A stretch of DNA of 64,000 bases from G963677085 sp963677085 (lineage in GTDB: Bacteria; Planctomycetota; Planctomycetia; Pirellulales; Thermoguttaceae). Both the position numbers and the translations under genes were made by a program. The stretch spans positions 4,092,001 through 4,156,000 of the forward strand of contig CAXXFH010000004.1 in NCBI GenBank assembly GCA_963677085.2, in the 5' to 3' direction. Shown here one piece after another: positions 17,336 through 26,144 of this stretch. The notes below the pieces were generated by a model. It searched no databases, was not told the origin of the DNA, and was given only the letters and a program-made list of their open reading frames with translations. How positions within the stretch are numbered: the first letter of the stretch is position 1; every line of letters starts with the position of its first letter.

Positions 17336-17535
17336 AAAGGTGGTGCGACGAGCCCCAAAGGGGTGGTTGGTAATAGCCAGGGGCGCAAGCCCCTGGTTTG
17401 CGTTGCGGTTTTGAAGACGTAGCCCCAAAGCGGCGATTGGGACTTCGGCCACCCCGTTGGGGCTTGATGATTCGGATTGGCTGTACGGTCCAGGGGCTTA
17501 CGCTCCTGGCTATTTCCGGTCGTCCCTTCGGGACT
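17336..17535. repeat. AGCCAGGGGCGCAAGCCCCTGG-type palindromic repeat cluster
   Basis: Several inverted units lie between the transporter and asnS: CCAGGGGC-GCAA-GCCCCTGG (17379-17398), AGCCCCAAAG/CCGTTGGGGCT, CCAGGGGCTTACGCTCCTGG and GTCCCTTCGGGAC. This is a typical planctomycete intergenic palindrome cluster; no gene is seen in it. Confidence 0.6.
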
Positions 17536-17597
17536 AAGGACGATTATGCGAGACGACACGTCATCGTCGGCTCGCGCTTATCGAAGGAAAGGATACC

Positions 17598-18989
17598 ATG
17601 CCCGAAAAGATCTCTGTCGCCGACGCACGCCGGGCCGAGGCCATCGGCCACGAGGTGCTGTTGCAAGGTTGGGTTCGCACCCGGCGCGACTCGAAGGCCG
17701 GGTTCAGCTTTCTGGAGCTCAACGACGGTTCCTGCTTCGGCAACATTCAGGTACTCGCGCCGCAGGACCTGGAGAACTACGAGTCGGAGGTTCGCCACCT
17801 CTCGCCCGGCTGTAGTGTGAGCGTGGTGGGCCGGGTCAAAGAGTCGCCCGGCAAGGGGCAAGCTACCGAAATCGAGGCTAGCCGCGTAACGGTTCACGGT
17901 TCGGCCGAGGTCGATACCTATCCGCTGCAAAAAAAACGCCACTCGTTCGAGTTTCTCCGCACGATTGCCCACCTGCGGCCGCGAACCAACACGTTTGGTG
18001 CCATCGCCCGAGTGCGCAACTGCGTGTGCAATTCGATCCACCAGTTCTACCAGGAGCGGGGTTTCCTCTACATCCACACGCCGATCATCACCGCCAGCGA
18101 CTGCGAGGGCGCCGGCGAGATGTTCCAGGTAACCACGCTGAAGCTGAACGAGTTGTCAAAACAGCCGAAGATCGACTACACGCTGGACTTTTTCGACCGC
18201 CCGGCGTTTCTGACCGTCAGCGGCCAGCTCGAAGCCGAAATCTTCGCCTGCGGTTTGGGCAAGGCCTACACGTTTGGCCCGACATTTCGGGCGGAAAACT
18301 CGAACACCTCGCGCCACTTGGCCGAGTTCTGGATGGTCGAGCCCGAGGTGGCTTTCAACGAGTTGGACGACAACATGGATCTGGCCGAGGCGTTTCTCAA
18401 GCGGATCTTCCGCGATGTGCTTGAGAAATGCCCGGAGGACATGGAGTTTTTCAACAAACAGATCGACAAAACGACGATCGAAACGCTGCAAGGTATCGTC
18501 GAAACGGATTTCGTGCGGCTGCCCTATACCGAAGCGATTGACGTGCTCAAAAAGTCGGGCGAGACGTTCGAGTTTCCGGTCGACTGGGGTTGCGACATGC
18601 AGTCGGAACACGAACGCTACCTGACAGAAAAGCACTTCAAGCGGCCGGTGATCGTGTACGATTACCCGCGCTCGATCAAGCCGTTTTACATGCGAGTAAA
18701 CGACGACGGGCGCACGGTTCGCGCGATGGACGTGTTGGTGCCGAAGGTGGGCGAAATTATCGGCGGCAGCCAGCGCGAGGAACGGCTTGACGTGCTCAAA
18801 GATCGCATGGCCGAGCAGAACCTCGACGCGGAAAACTACTGGTGGTATATCGACCTGCGTCGCTACGGCACGGTGCCCCACGCGGGCTTCGGGTTGGGGT
18901 TGGAACGGGCCGTGCAGTTCATCACCGGTATGGCCAATATCCGCGACGTGATTCCTTTTCCGCGGACACCGGGCAGCGCGGATTTTTGA
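17598..18989 (+). CDS. asnS: Asparaginyl-tRNA synthetase
   Basis: The 463-residue class IIb synthetase has an N-terminal OB-fold anticodon-binding domain (VLLQGWVRTRRDSKAGFSFLELNDGS, residues about 18-43) and a C-terminal catalytic domain. The catalytic part has RNCVCNSIHQFYQERGFLYIHTPIIT (motif 1), TFGPTFRAENSNTSRHLAEFWMVEPE (motif 2) and GFGLGLERAVQFITGMANIRDV with PFPRTPG (motif 3). The EFWMVEPE form and lack of a large insertion fit AsnS and not AspS. It charges tRNA-Asn in the cytoplasm. AAGGAAAGG stands 7 nt before the ATG. The length matches the family. Confidence 0.97.
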   Translation: MPEKISVADARRAEAIGHEVLLQGWVRTRRDSKAGFSFLELNDGSCFGNIQVLAPQDLENYESEVRHLSPGCSVSVVGRVKESPGKGQATEIEASRVTVHGSAEVDTYPLQKKRHSFEFLRTIAHLRPRTNTFGAIARVRNCVCNSIHQFYQERGFLYIHTPIITASDCEGAGEMFQVTTLKLNELSKQPKIDYTLDFFDRPAFLTVSGQLEAEIFACGLGKAYTFGPTFRAENSNTSRHLAEFWMVEPEVAFNELDDNMDLAEAFLKRIFRDVLEKCPEDMEFFNKQIDKTTIETLQGIVETDFVRLPYTEAIDVLKKSGETFEFPVDWGCDMQSEHERYLTEKHFKRPVIVYDYPRSIKPFYMRVNDDGRTVRAMDVLVPKVGEIIGGSQREERLDVLKDRMAEQNLDAENYWWYIDLRRYGTVPHAGFGLGLERAVQFITGMANIRDVIPFPRTPGSADF

Positions 18990-19016
18990 GTTCTGCTGGC
19001 AATTCCACGCCCGTGG

Positions 19017-19046
19017 TCCCACCGGACGCAGTCGGTGGGCTTGGAT
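19017..19046. repeat. CCCACCGG...CGGTGGG hairpin (Rep-C copy 1) downstream of asnS
   Basis: TCCCACCGGACGCAGTCGGTGGGCTTGGA forms a 7-8 bp stem 28 bp after the asnS stop. It may act as a transcription terminator, though there is no T-tract. Other copies are at 23043, 27117, 30194, 44021, 51132 and 56455. Confidence 0.6.
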
Positions 19047-19124
19047 GTAGGGAGAATAGGCGGCGATTCATGAGGCTTGGCCGCTTCAGCGGCCATGAGG
19101 CCATGTCCGCTATCCCACGACCCG

Positions 19125-20297
19125 CTAACCGATGATCCGCTTCCAGCGGTCGAGGTTCCACTGGACCTTTTCGGCCCGCGACATGGCGGCGAAGTCGGGA
19201 TCTTCGTTGGCCGTCGATGTTGCACCGGCAGCCGGCTGCTGTGCCGGCCTTTTCGATTTCCCGTTGGTCCCGCTGTACGACGAAGCGGTGACGGTCAACT
19301 GCATGTCTTCGTCCAGCGTGCGATAGGGGCGAATGCCGAGTTTTGCGAGGTCGCCGTGGTAGGCGCGAACGGCTTCGGCCGGGTCGATCTGGTCGTCGGC
19401 CACCGCGCGAAGATAGCGGACAAACGTCAACTGGTGTTCCGAGTGGTTGATCTTGCGGCCGTACAACGCCACGCGAGCGCCGTACTTCTTGGCCTCCCAT
19501 AGTTGGAAGAAGGCGTCGTACGTCGTGCCGGATGAACCGCCGAGAATGCCTACGACAATTCGGTCGTCGTAACTGCACAGCGCTTCCATGGCGGCCGGGC
19601 CGTGGTAGGCGATCTTAAGAAACACGGGTCGTCCTCGCTCGGTGACACCGGCCAACGTGCGAACGATATGGTCGTTGATGAACTTCGGCAGATTGTCCGG
19701 CGGGTTGTCGCCCGGCGCGTTGGGGTCGAACACTTCGAGGAAGTGGCGGAACCCTTTGGCCTCGGCCTCCAAACGGAAGGCCTTGTAGGTTTCCAGCGTG
19801 TGAAGGTCCAACTCGATATCGTTGTTGAAGGTGACCGAATAGAGGCCCAGGTCGGACCCCAGGCGGCGTTCGTGCGGTTCGCACTCGGCCTTGCCACACA
19901 TCATTTGGTCGATGGTCGCCGTGCGGAAAGGTCGGGCGGGCACGCGGCCGTAAACGCCCTCGCCGCCAGCTAGCCAGATGTCGCTGGCGTCGTTCGCCCG
20001 AGTGGCGGGCGTGATGTGGCTGTTCTCGAAGATCCGTTCCTCGATGGTCAGGATTTCGCTGTTGCTGGCGCTCATCAGCATGATGTCGACCAACCCCTGC
20101 GCGGTGATCTCGCGGATCAACTGCCGGTAGTCGGCCAACGAGCGAAATTTGGCCTCGTGGGCATAGTGTTCGGGGCTCTTGCCAGGGGCCGACAGCCCGA
20201 AGGCCATGTCGGCGTCCTTGGCGTCGGCCAGTATGAAATCGCGGCAACTACGGTCAGCCCTAATTCGGGCGAGTTTCACATCGAGCGACTTTTCCAT
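19125..20297 (-). CDS. Putative class I aldolase-type TIM-barrel protein
   Basis: The 390-residue soluble protein starts at an ATG with GGAGGA 8 nt upstream. Its sequence suggests a beta/alpha barrel: CRDFILADAKDADMAFGLSA early, GLVDIMLMSASNSEILTIEE, FRHFLEVFDPNAP, RPVFLKIAYHGPAAME with a lysine placed like the Schiff-base lysine of DeoC/FbaB/LacD aldolases, and DRIVVGILGGSSGTTYDAFFQLWEAKKYGARVALYGRKIN, a phosphate-binding-like Gly-rich strand. The C-terminal 60 residues are low-complexity (S, P, Q, A) and end in AEKVQWNLDRWKRIIG. I do not recognise a named family member; function in sugar or amino-acid catabolism is an inference. Confidence 0.75.
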   Translation of the reverse strand: MEKSLDVKLARIRADRSCRDFILADAKDADMAFGLSAPGKSPEHYAHEAKFRSLADYRQLIREITAQGLVDIMLMSASNSEILTIEERIFENSHITPATRANDASDIWLAGGEGVYGRVPARPFRTATIDQMMCGKAECEPHERRLGSDLGLYSVTFNNDIELDLHTLETYKAFRLEAEAKGFRHFLEVFDPNAPGDNPPDNLPKFINDHIVRTLAGVTERGRPVFLKIAYHGPAAMEALCSYDDRIVVGILGGSSGTTYDAFFQLWEAKKYGARVALYGRKINHSEHQLTFVRYLRAVADDQIDPAEAVRAYHGDLAKLGIRPYRTLDEDMQLTVTASSYSGTNGKSKRPAQQPAAGATSTANEDPDFAAMSRAEKVQWNLDRWKRIIG

Positions 20298-20519
20298 CGA
20301 GCAGTATCCTCCGAACGAGCTAAGCCCCTACCATAACATAAAATACTATCCTATTTTCGAGCAAGATGCCACTCAGATGGGGTGACGGGGGCCGTTGTCA
20401 ATCGGGCCGTTTTGTGGTCCGATAAAGGGCTTTCAGACGCTGGATGGAATGCCGATCCGCAGTAGACCGCCGATTGATGGACCAAGTCATGCTGGCCGGG
20501 AGTCGAGAAAGGACCAAAA

Positions 20520-21050
20520 ATGCATCGAATACTGCTTGCTATACGGGTTTTCTTCGCAATCCTTTTCCATGGCGAAACCGCCCGGAAGGTGGAAGTCGCA
20601 CTGGAGAGGGGGGAGGCCGCCGAGCCGAAGCCCATTCCGCGAACCCCCTCGGCGCCCAAGCCGCCGCTACGGAGCGAGGCCGTTACCCTGCTGGCCGCGC
20701 TGCAACGTGAGGCCCGGTTCGTCGACTTCATCCAGGAGAATCTGACCGGTTATAACGATGCGCAAATTGGGGCCGCCGCGCGCGATGTCCATCGCGATTG
20801 CGGTAAGGTTCTCCAACGCATGTTCGAGATCCAACCCGCCAGCGATTCAGAAGAAGATAGCCCAGTGGAAGTACCCGAGGGCTTCGACGCCGGCCGCTTC
20901 CGGCTGGTGGGCAATGTGGTGGGCGAACCGCCGTTTACCGGCAAAATGACCCATCATGGGTGGATTGCCCAAAAGTGTGAACTTCCCACCTGGGCCGGTA
21001 GTAACGACGCAGCCAAGGTGATCGCACCGATTGAGGTGGAGTTGAAATAA
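20520..21050 (+). CDS. DUF2760 family protein
   Basis: The 176-residue protein has a hydrophobic N terminus (HRILLAIRVFFAILF, residues 2-16), a proline-rich linker, then the conserved SEAVTLLAALQREARFVDFIQENLTGYNDAQIGAAARDVHRDC block and a C-terminal part with HHGWIAQKCELPTW. This matches my memory of DUF2760, whose members commonly lie beside Hsp70-like genes, as here. An N-terminal helix could anchor it to the membrane. AAGGA stands 9 nt before the ATG. The biochemical role is unknown; the linkage suggests a client or cofactor of the two Hsp70 proteins that follow. Confidence 0.85.
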   Translation: MHRILLAIRVFFAILFHGETARKVEVALERGEAAEPKPIPRTPSAPKPPLRSEAVTLLAALQREARFVDFIQENLTGYNDAQIGAAARDVHRDCGKVLQRMFEIQPASDSEEDSPVEVPEGFDAGRFRLVGNVVGEPPFTGKMTHHGWIAQKCELPTWAGSNDAAKVIAPIEVELK

Positions 21051-21063
21051 CTCGAACTGGATT

Positions 21064-21172
21064 AGAGGCGAGGGACGAGAGGCGAGGGGTGAGAGACGAG
21101 GGGCTAGGGACGAGCATGATGGATAATGACCGATGTCTTCTCGCCCCTCATCCCTCGCCTCTACCCCCTTGA
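21064..21172. repeat. GAGGCGAGGGACGAG inverted repeat between DUF2760 and hsp70 genes
   Basis: The left arm (about 21064-21115) is a run of AGGCGAGGGACGAG and GAGGGGCTAGGGACGAG units. The right arm (about 21136-21172) is CTCGCCCCTCATCCCTCGCC. It belongs to the same tract family as 462-514, 14419-14455 and 30240-30300. Confidence 0.6.
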
Positions 21173-21233
21173 GAACGAAGACTTGAATCATCGTTTTCGG
21201 TTTGAGGAATAAGAAGCGAAAGGTCCTACGACC

Positions 21234-23015
21234 ATGAAATATGTTATTGGAATCGATCTTGGAACCACCAACAGCGTATTGGCCTACGCGCCATTGGAAA
21301 GTCAGTCGCCGGAGATCCAGCTCTTGTCGGTGGCGCAGCTAACGGCCCCCGGCACGGTGGAATCGCGTACGGCACTGCCCTCGTTCTTGTATCTTCCCAG
21401 CCCTCACGAGTTGGGCGCGGGAACGTACGATTTGCCCTGGGCCGAGCAGATGCCCTACGCCGTGGGCGAGTTCGCCCGAAAGCAAGGGGCCGAGGTACCC
21501 GACCGCACTGTGGGAGCGGCCAAGTCGTGGTTGTGTCACAGTCGAGTGGATCGGCATCAGTCAATTTTGCCCTGGGGCGCGGCCGACGAAGTGCCCAAGG
21601 TTTCCCCGGTCACCGCGGCTACCCGCTACATGGAGCACCTGATCGCCGCGTGGCATACGGCGTTTCCCGACGCACCGATCGCTGAACAAACGGTGGTACT
21701 CACCGTGCCGGCTTCGTTCGACGCCTCGGCGCGTGAACTTACGCGAGAGGCCGCCCTGGCCGCGGGTTTGCCACCGTCGTTGGTCTTGCTCGAAGAACCG
21801 CAGGCGGCCGTCTACTCGTGGCTCACAAAAATGGGCGAGCGATGGCGACGGCTCCTGAAGGTGGGCGAAACGTTGTTGGTCTGCGACGTCGGCGGCGGTA
21901 CCACCGACCTCACGCTGGTCGGCGTTGCTGAGGAAAACGGCGAACTGCAATTGCAGCGGATCGCCGTGGGCAACCACCTGCTGGTCGGCGGCGACAACAT
22001 GGACCTCACGGTAGCCCACTACGTGGCCGGGCTGTTCGCCGAAAAGGGCGTGAATCTCGACCCTTGGCAGTCGGTTTCCTTGTGGCACTCGTGTCGCGAT
22101 GCCAAAGAAACCCTGTTGGCCCCCTGGAGCGAAGAGACGCATCCAGTCTCGGTCCTGGGACGCGGCAGCAAGTTGATCGGCGGGACGGTGTCGGTCGATG
22201 TGCCGCGTTCGCAGGTACACGAACTGGTCGTCGAAGGGTTTTTCCCGCGTTGTGGTCGCGACGATCGTCCCTCGCGACGTCGGGCTTCCGGTTTCCAGGA
22301 GATCGGATTGCCGTTTGAGTCGGATACGGCCGTCACCCGACATTTGGCGGCCTTCCTGCGTGCTCACGGTGAGAACGAGATGGTGCGGCCCAACCATGTG
22401 TTGTTCAACGGCGGGGTGTTCAAGCCGGAGATGCTTCGCAGTCGGGTGCTTGATGTGTTGGCTTCATGGTTCGACGGCCACGCAGCCCCAGCGGCCTTAC
22501 CGGGCGAACACGACTTGGACCACGCCGCCGCCCGAGGCGCGGCCTACTACGGCTGGGCCAAGCAGAACGAGGGCGTACGGATTCATGGCGGAACGGCCCG
22601 CTCGTACTACGTGGGCATCGAGACGGCCGGCCTGGCCATTCCCGGTGCGCCGCGCCCCATGAAGTCGTTGTGTGTGGTGCCGATTGGTATGGAGGAAGGT
22701 ACCGAGATCGACGTGCCCAGCAACGAGATTGGCTTGGTCATTGGCGAACCGGCCCATTTCCGCTTCTTCAGTTCGGCGACGCGCAAAGACGACCAGCCCG
22801 GCGAGTTGGTTCCCGGTTGTGGCGAAGTAGACCTGGAAGAAACCGACTCGCTGGAGACGGAACTACCGGCCGACGAAGACATTACCGAGCCCTGCGTGCC
22901 GGTGAAGTTCCACTCGAAGATCACCGAACTCGGCATGTTCGAGCTGTGGTGCGTGGCCACCAACACCGACAAACGCTGGAAGCTGGAATTTAGCGTCCGC
23001 GAAGACGCCGACTAG
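21234..23015 (+). CDS. Divergent Hsp70-family protein (short paralog)
   Basis: The 593-residue protein has the actin-fold ATPase motifs of Hsp70: IGIDLGTTNSVLAY (residues 5-18, phosphate 1), VVLTVPASFDASARELTREAALAAG (helix with VPA-F), VCDVGGGTTDLTLVGV (phosphate 2) and VLFNGGVFKPEMLR (adenosine region). It has no recognisable DLLLLDV linker or classical beta-sandwich; the C-terminal 130 residues instead hold PGELVPGCGEVDLEETDSLETEL and a final FHSKITELGMFELWCVATNTDKRWKLEFSV. GAAAGG lies 11 nt before the ATG. It is paralogous over its whole length to the next gene, sharing the uncommon AKSWLCHS motif. Probably an ATPase chaperone for a dedicated client. Confidence 0.9.
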   Translation: MKYVIGIDLGTTNSVLAYAPLESQSPEIQLLSVAQLTAPGTVESRTALPSFLYLPSPHELGAGTYDLPWAEQMPYAVGEFARKQGAEVPDRTVGAAKSWLCHSRVDRHQSILPWGAADEVPKVSPVTAATRYMEHLIAAWHTAFPDAPIAEQTVVLTVPASFDASARELTREAALAAGLPPSLVLLEEPQAAVYSWLTKMGERWRRLLKVGETLLVCDVGGGTTDLTLVGVAEENGELQLQRIAVGNHLLVGGDNMDLTVAHYVAGLFAEKGVNLDPWQSVSLWHSCRDAKETLLAPWSEETHPVSVLGRGSKLIGGTVSVDVPRSQVHELVVEGFFPRCGRDDRPSRRRASGFQEIGLPFESDTAVTRHLAAFLRAHGENEMVRPNHVLFNGGVFKPEMLRSRVLDVLASWFDGHAAPAALPGEHDLDHAAARGAAYYGWAKQNEGVRIHGGTARSYYVGIETAGLAIPGAPRPMKSLCVVPIGMEEGTEIDVPSNEIGLVIGEPAHFRFFSSATRKDDQPGELVPGCGEVDLEETDSLETELPADEDITEPCVPVKFHSKITELGMFELWCVATNTDKRWKLEFSVREDAD

Positions 23016-23042
23016 CAGCAACGAATCGCCAGCCCCAATTCA

Positions 23043-23072
23043 TCCAAGCCCACCGGCCGCGTCCGGTGGGAT
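23043..23072. repeat. CCCACCGG...CCGGTGGG hairpin (Rep-C copy 2) between the two hsp70-like genes
   Basis: TCCAAGCCCACCGGCCGCGT followed by CCGGTGGGAT forms a strong stem 28 bp after the first gene. It may weaken read-through to the second. Confidence 0.55.
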
Positions 23073-23123
23073 CAGCACCACAATACTCCGATTCGACCGA
23101 GTATAAGAAGCAATAGAACTCCC

Positions 23124-25976
23124 TTGACCGCAAAGCATCTTACCGAAGAAACCCCTTCTCGTTATGTGGTTGGCATCGACCTGGGGACCACCAATTCGGC
23201 GGTGACTTATGTCGACACGTCCGAGTCGCCGTGGCGTGTGCGCACGTTTGCGGTGGCCCAGGTCGTCGCGCCCGGTCAGGTCGAACGCCAAGAGACGTTA
23301 CCGTCGTTTCACTATGAAGCGGCTGCCGACGAATTGCCCGAAGGGGCGCTGAAGTGTCTTTGGCACCGCAGCGCGCCGTCGCATGCCGTTGGCGTTTTTG
23401 CCCGGGACCAGGGCATTGCCGTGCCCGGGCGGATGATTGCGTCGGCCAAATCGTGGTTGTGTCACTCGGGCGTTGACCGTACGGCCGAGTTGCTTCCCTG
23501 GCATGGTGCCGAGGACATCACCAAGCTTTCGCCGGTGGAAGCCAGTGCGCGGTACTTGAAGCACATGGCCGACGCCTGGGACGCCGAACACCGCAAGTAC
23601 CCGCTATGCGAGCAGGATATTGTGCTCACATTGCCGGCTTCGTTCGACGAGATCGCTCGCGAGTTGACAATTCAAGCCGCCCATCGGGCCGGGTTGCCTC
23701 GCGTGGTGTTGATCGAAGAACCCCAGGCGGCCTTCTACGCCTGGCTCGACCGCCATAGCGACGACTGGCAGCAGCACGTCAGCCCGGGCCAAAAAATCCT
23801 GGTCTGCGACATCGGCGGCGGAACGTCCGATTTCACGTTGATCCGCGTCCGCGAGGCCGAGCAGGGCAAAGTGCAGTTCCACCGCGTGGCCGTGGGCGAT
23901 CACCTCATCCTCGGCGGCGACAATCTCGACCTGGCCCTCGCCCGTCACCTGGAGCAGAAGCTCGGCAAGCTTACGCCGCGGCAATGGGCCGTGTTGGTGC
24001 GGACGTGTCGCGTGGTGAAAGAAACCTTGCTGGGCGAAGAAGCGCCCGACTGTTTCTCGGTGAACCTACCCGGCTCGGGCGCCAAGCTGATCGGTGGCGG
24101 TCTCCAAGTCGAGGTCACGCGAGAAGAAGTGGAACGCGTACTGTTGGACGGATTTTTTCCGGCGGTCGACCTGGAGGCCAAACCGCAGAAGCGGCAGTCG
24201 GGCTTTCAGGAGTTCGGTTTGCCGTATGCGCCCGATCCGGCGATTACCCGATGCCTGGCCGCATTTCTCACGGCCCATCGTCACGTGACCGTGGGCGACG
24301 AAACGCTGCCCGAGGACCACGACCCGGCCCGGCCCGACATCGTGCTTTTCAACGGCGGCCTATTTGCTTCGCATCGCTTGCGGCGGCGACTTCTGGACGT
24401 GCTAAGCGGTTGGTTTCAACGCGAACAGCCCGACTGGCAACCGCTGGTGTTGGACAACGAGCGATTGGACCTGGCCGTTGCCCGGGGTGCGGCCTACTAC
24501 GGAATGGTGCGTCGAGGCGAGGGCGTACGGATCGCGGCCGGGTTGGCGCGAACGTACTACATTGGTGTTGAGAAAGACGTCGAGAAAGGGGCCGTCGAGG
24601 GTGTGCGGGAACCGGAGCTTCAAGCGGTGTGCCTGGTGCCCGCGGGCGTTGAGCCGGGACACGACGTGGAGCTTACCAATCGTCGCTTCGACCTGACGGT
24701 GGCCGAGCCGGTCGAGTTTCCGCTGTACTATTCCAGTACGCGGTTGACCGACAAGCCGGGTGAACTGGTACCGTTGGACCGCGAAAAGATGAGCCCCTTG
24801 CCGCCGATCCGTACCGTGTTGCGCACGCGGCGCAAGAGCGAACGCGGCACGGTGGGCGTTCACTTGCACAGCCGGCTGAGCGAGATCGGCACCCTCGAAC
24901 TGTGGTTGAGCGAAGTCGACGGCGCGCGGCGTTGGCGACTGGAGTTCGACGTGCGTTCGACCACGCAAACCGACGTGGCCGCCCATGAGTCGGCCGCTGA
25001 GGCCGAAGGGTTCGTCGACGAAGAGACGTGGCAACAGTGCGAACTGCACCTGGCCGAGGTCTTTGGTCCCGAGGGCACGCAAAAGCCAGCCAAGCTAGTC
25101 CAACGGCTGGCCGAGGCGATCGGCAGCAGTCGGAACAACTGGCCCACGTCGTTGTGCCGTCGCATTTGGGAAGCCTTGATGGAACACCAGCAAGGCCGAC
25201 GCCGCAGCCAAGCACACGAAGCTCGATGGCTGAATCTGCTGGGGTTCTGCTTGCGGCCGGGCTACGGGTTGGCGGTCGACGATTGGCGAGTTGCGCAGAC
25301 TTGGTCCACCGTGCAAGGGAAGCTGGTACACAAGAACGCCGCCACCCGGGCTGAGGGGTGGATCCTCTGGCGGCGGATCGCCGGGGGCTTAAACCCTGGT
25401 CAGCAACAGGCCGTGGCTGAACCCCTACTGGGGCCGATTCGTGGGCTGCATCGTCAACTGACTACCGGCAAACGCCGCGGCAGCGACTACACGTTTAGCG
25501 TGCAGGAAACGGCCGAGGTGTGGCGATTGCTCGGTTCGCTGGAATTGCTCGCCGTGGAGACCAAGGTCGAATTGGGCCGGATCCTTGTCGAAATTCTCCC
25601 GAAGCGCAAGATGGAGACCATGCGGCCAGCCATCGCTTGGGCGCTGGGTCGGGTAGGCTCGCGGCTGCCCATGTATGGTCCGCTCAACACGGTTGTTGCG
25701 GCTGACGTGGCGGCCGAATGGTTGACTGTGCTGATGGACACGTACGCTGACGAGCCGAGCGCTCATCTGGCGGCCATGCAATTGGCCCGACGTACCGACG
25801 ACCGCTACCGCGACTTGCCCGAGAAGCTGCGCGAGAAAACGGCCGCTTGGCTCGAGCGCAACGCAGCCCCGGCTCACTTCACCACACTAGTTCGCGAAGG
25901 CGGACAGCTTGACAGCGGCGAACAAGGGTTGGTCTTCGGCGAGTCGTTGCCCAAGGGTCTACGGCTGGGCGATTGA
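23124..25976 (+). CDS. Divergent Hsp70-family protein with long C-terminal helical extension (DUF3731-like)
   Basis: The 950-residue protein has the Hsp70 nucleotide-binding domain in its first 400 residues (VVGIDLGTTNSAVTY, LTLPASFDEIARELTIQAA, VCDIGGGTSDFTLIRV, FNGGLFASHRLRRRLLD), followed by a region equivalent to the end of the shorter paralog. A helical extension of about 300 residues then follows, with PAKLVQRLAEAIGSSRNNWP, LWRRIAGGLNPGQQQAVAEP and TMRPAIAWALGRVGSRLPMY. I recall this C-terminal part as DUF3731. The only credible start is a TTG at 23124, since no ATG precedes GIDLGTTNS in frame. It forms a set with the DUF2760 and short Hsp70 genes; function unknown beyond ATP-driven chaperoning. 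Confidence 0.9.
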   Translation: MTAKHLTEETPSRYVVGIDLGTTNSAVTYVDTSESPWRVRTFAVAQVVAPGQVERQETLPSFHYEAAADELPEGALKCLWHRSAPSHAVGVFARDQGIAVPGRMIASAKSWLCHSGVDRTAELLPWHGAEDITKLSPVEASARYLKHMADAWDAEHRKYPLCEQDIVLTLPASFDEIARELTIQAAHRAGLPRVVLIEEPQAAFYAWLDRHSDDWQQHVSPGQKILVCDIGGGTSDFTLIRVREAEQGKVQFHRVAVGDHLILGGDNLDLALARHLEQKLGKLTPRQWAVLVRTCRVVKETLLGEEAPDCFSVNLPGSGAKLIGGGLQVEVTREEVERVLLDGFFPAVDLEAKPQKRQSGFQEFGLPYAPDPAITRCLAAFLTAHRHVTVGDETLPEDHDPARPDIVLFNGGLFASHRLRRRLLDVLSGWFQREQPDWQPLVLDNERLDLAVARGAAYYGMVRRGEGVRIAAGLARTYYIGVEKDVEKGAVEGVREPELQAVCLVPAGVEPGHDVELTNRRFDLTVAEPVEFPLYYSSTRLTDKPGELVPLDREKMSPLPPIRTVLRTRRKSERGTVGVHLHSRLSEIGTLELWLSEVDGARRWRLEFDVRSTTQTDVAAHESAAEAEGFVDEETWQQCELHLAEVFGPEGTQKPAKLVQRLAEAIGSSRNNWPTSLCRRIWEALMEHQQGRRRSQAHEARWLNLLGFCLRPGYGLAVDDWRVAQTWSTVQGKLVHKNAATRAEGWILWRRIAGGLNPGQQQAVAEPLLGPIRGLHRQLTTGKRRGSDYTFSVQETAEVWRLLGSLELLAVETKVELGRILVEILPKRKMETMRPAIAWALGRVGSRLPMYGPLNTVVAADVAAEWLTVLMDTYADEPSAHLAAMQLARRTDDRYRDLPEKLREKTAAWLERNAAPAHFTTLVREGGQLDSGEQGLVFGESLPKGLRLGD

Positions 25977-25984
25977 GGTAATCC

Positions 25985-26133
25985 ATCTTGTTACGACGCT
26001 TCGCGTCGTAACGCACGCTTCGGACGCTTCGCGTCCTGGGGTTGCCGTGGCTGGTAACGTGACACCAAACGTTGCTCCGACGACGCGAAGCGTCGCAACC
26101 TTGCGTTCCCACGCGAAGCGTGGGAACGAGGGA
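25985..26133. repeat. Cluster of GACGCTTCGCGTC and CGTTCCCACGCGAAGCGTGGGAACG palindromes
   Basis: Units at about 25992-26036 (TACGACGCTTCGCGTCGTA, GGACGCTTCGCGTCC), 26078-26098 (CGACGCGAAGCGTCG) and 26103-26131 (GTTCCCACGCGAAGCGTGGG) lie between convergent genes. The last unit recurs at 48838-48875 and 63587-63713. Confidence 0.7.
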
Positions 26134-26144
26134 AATCGTAGCAA

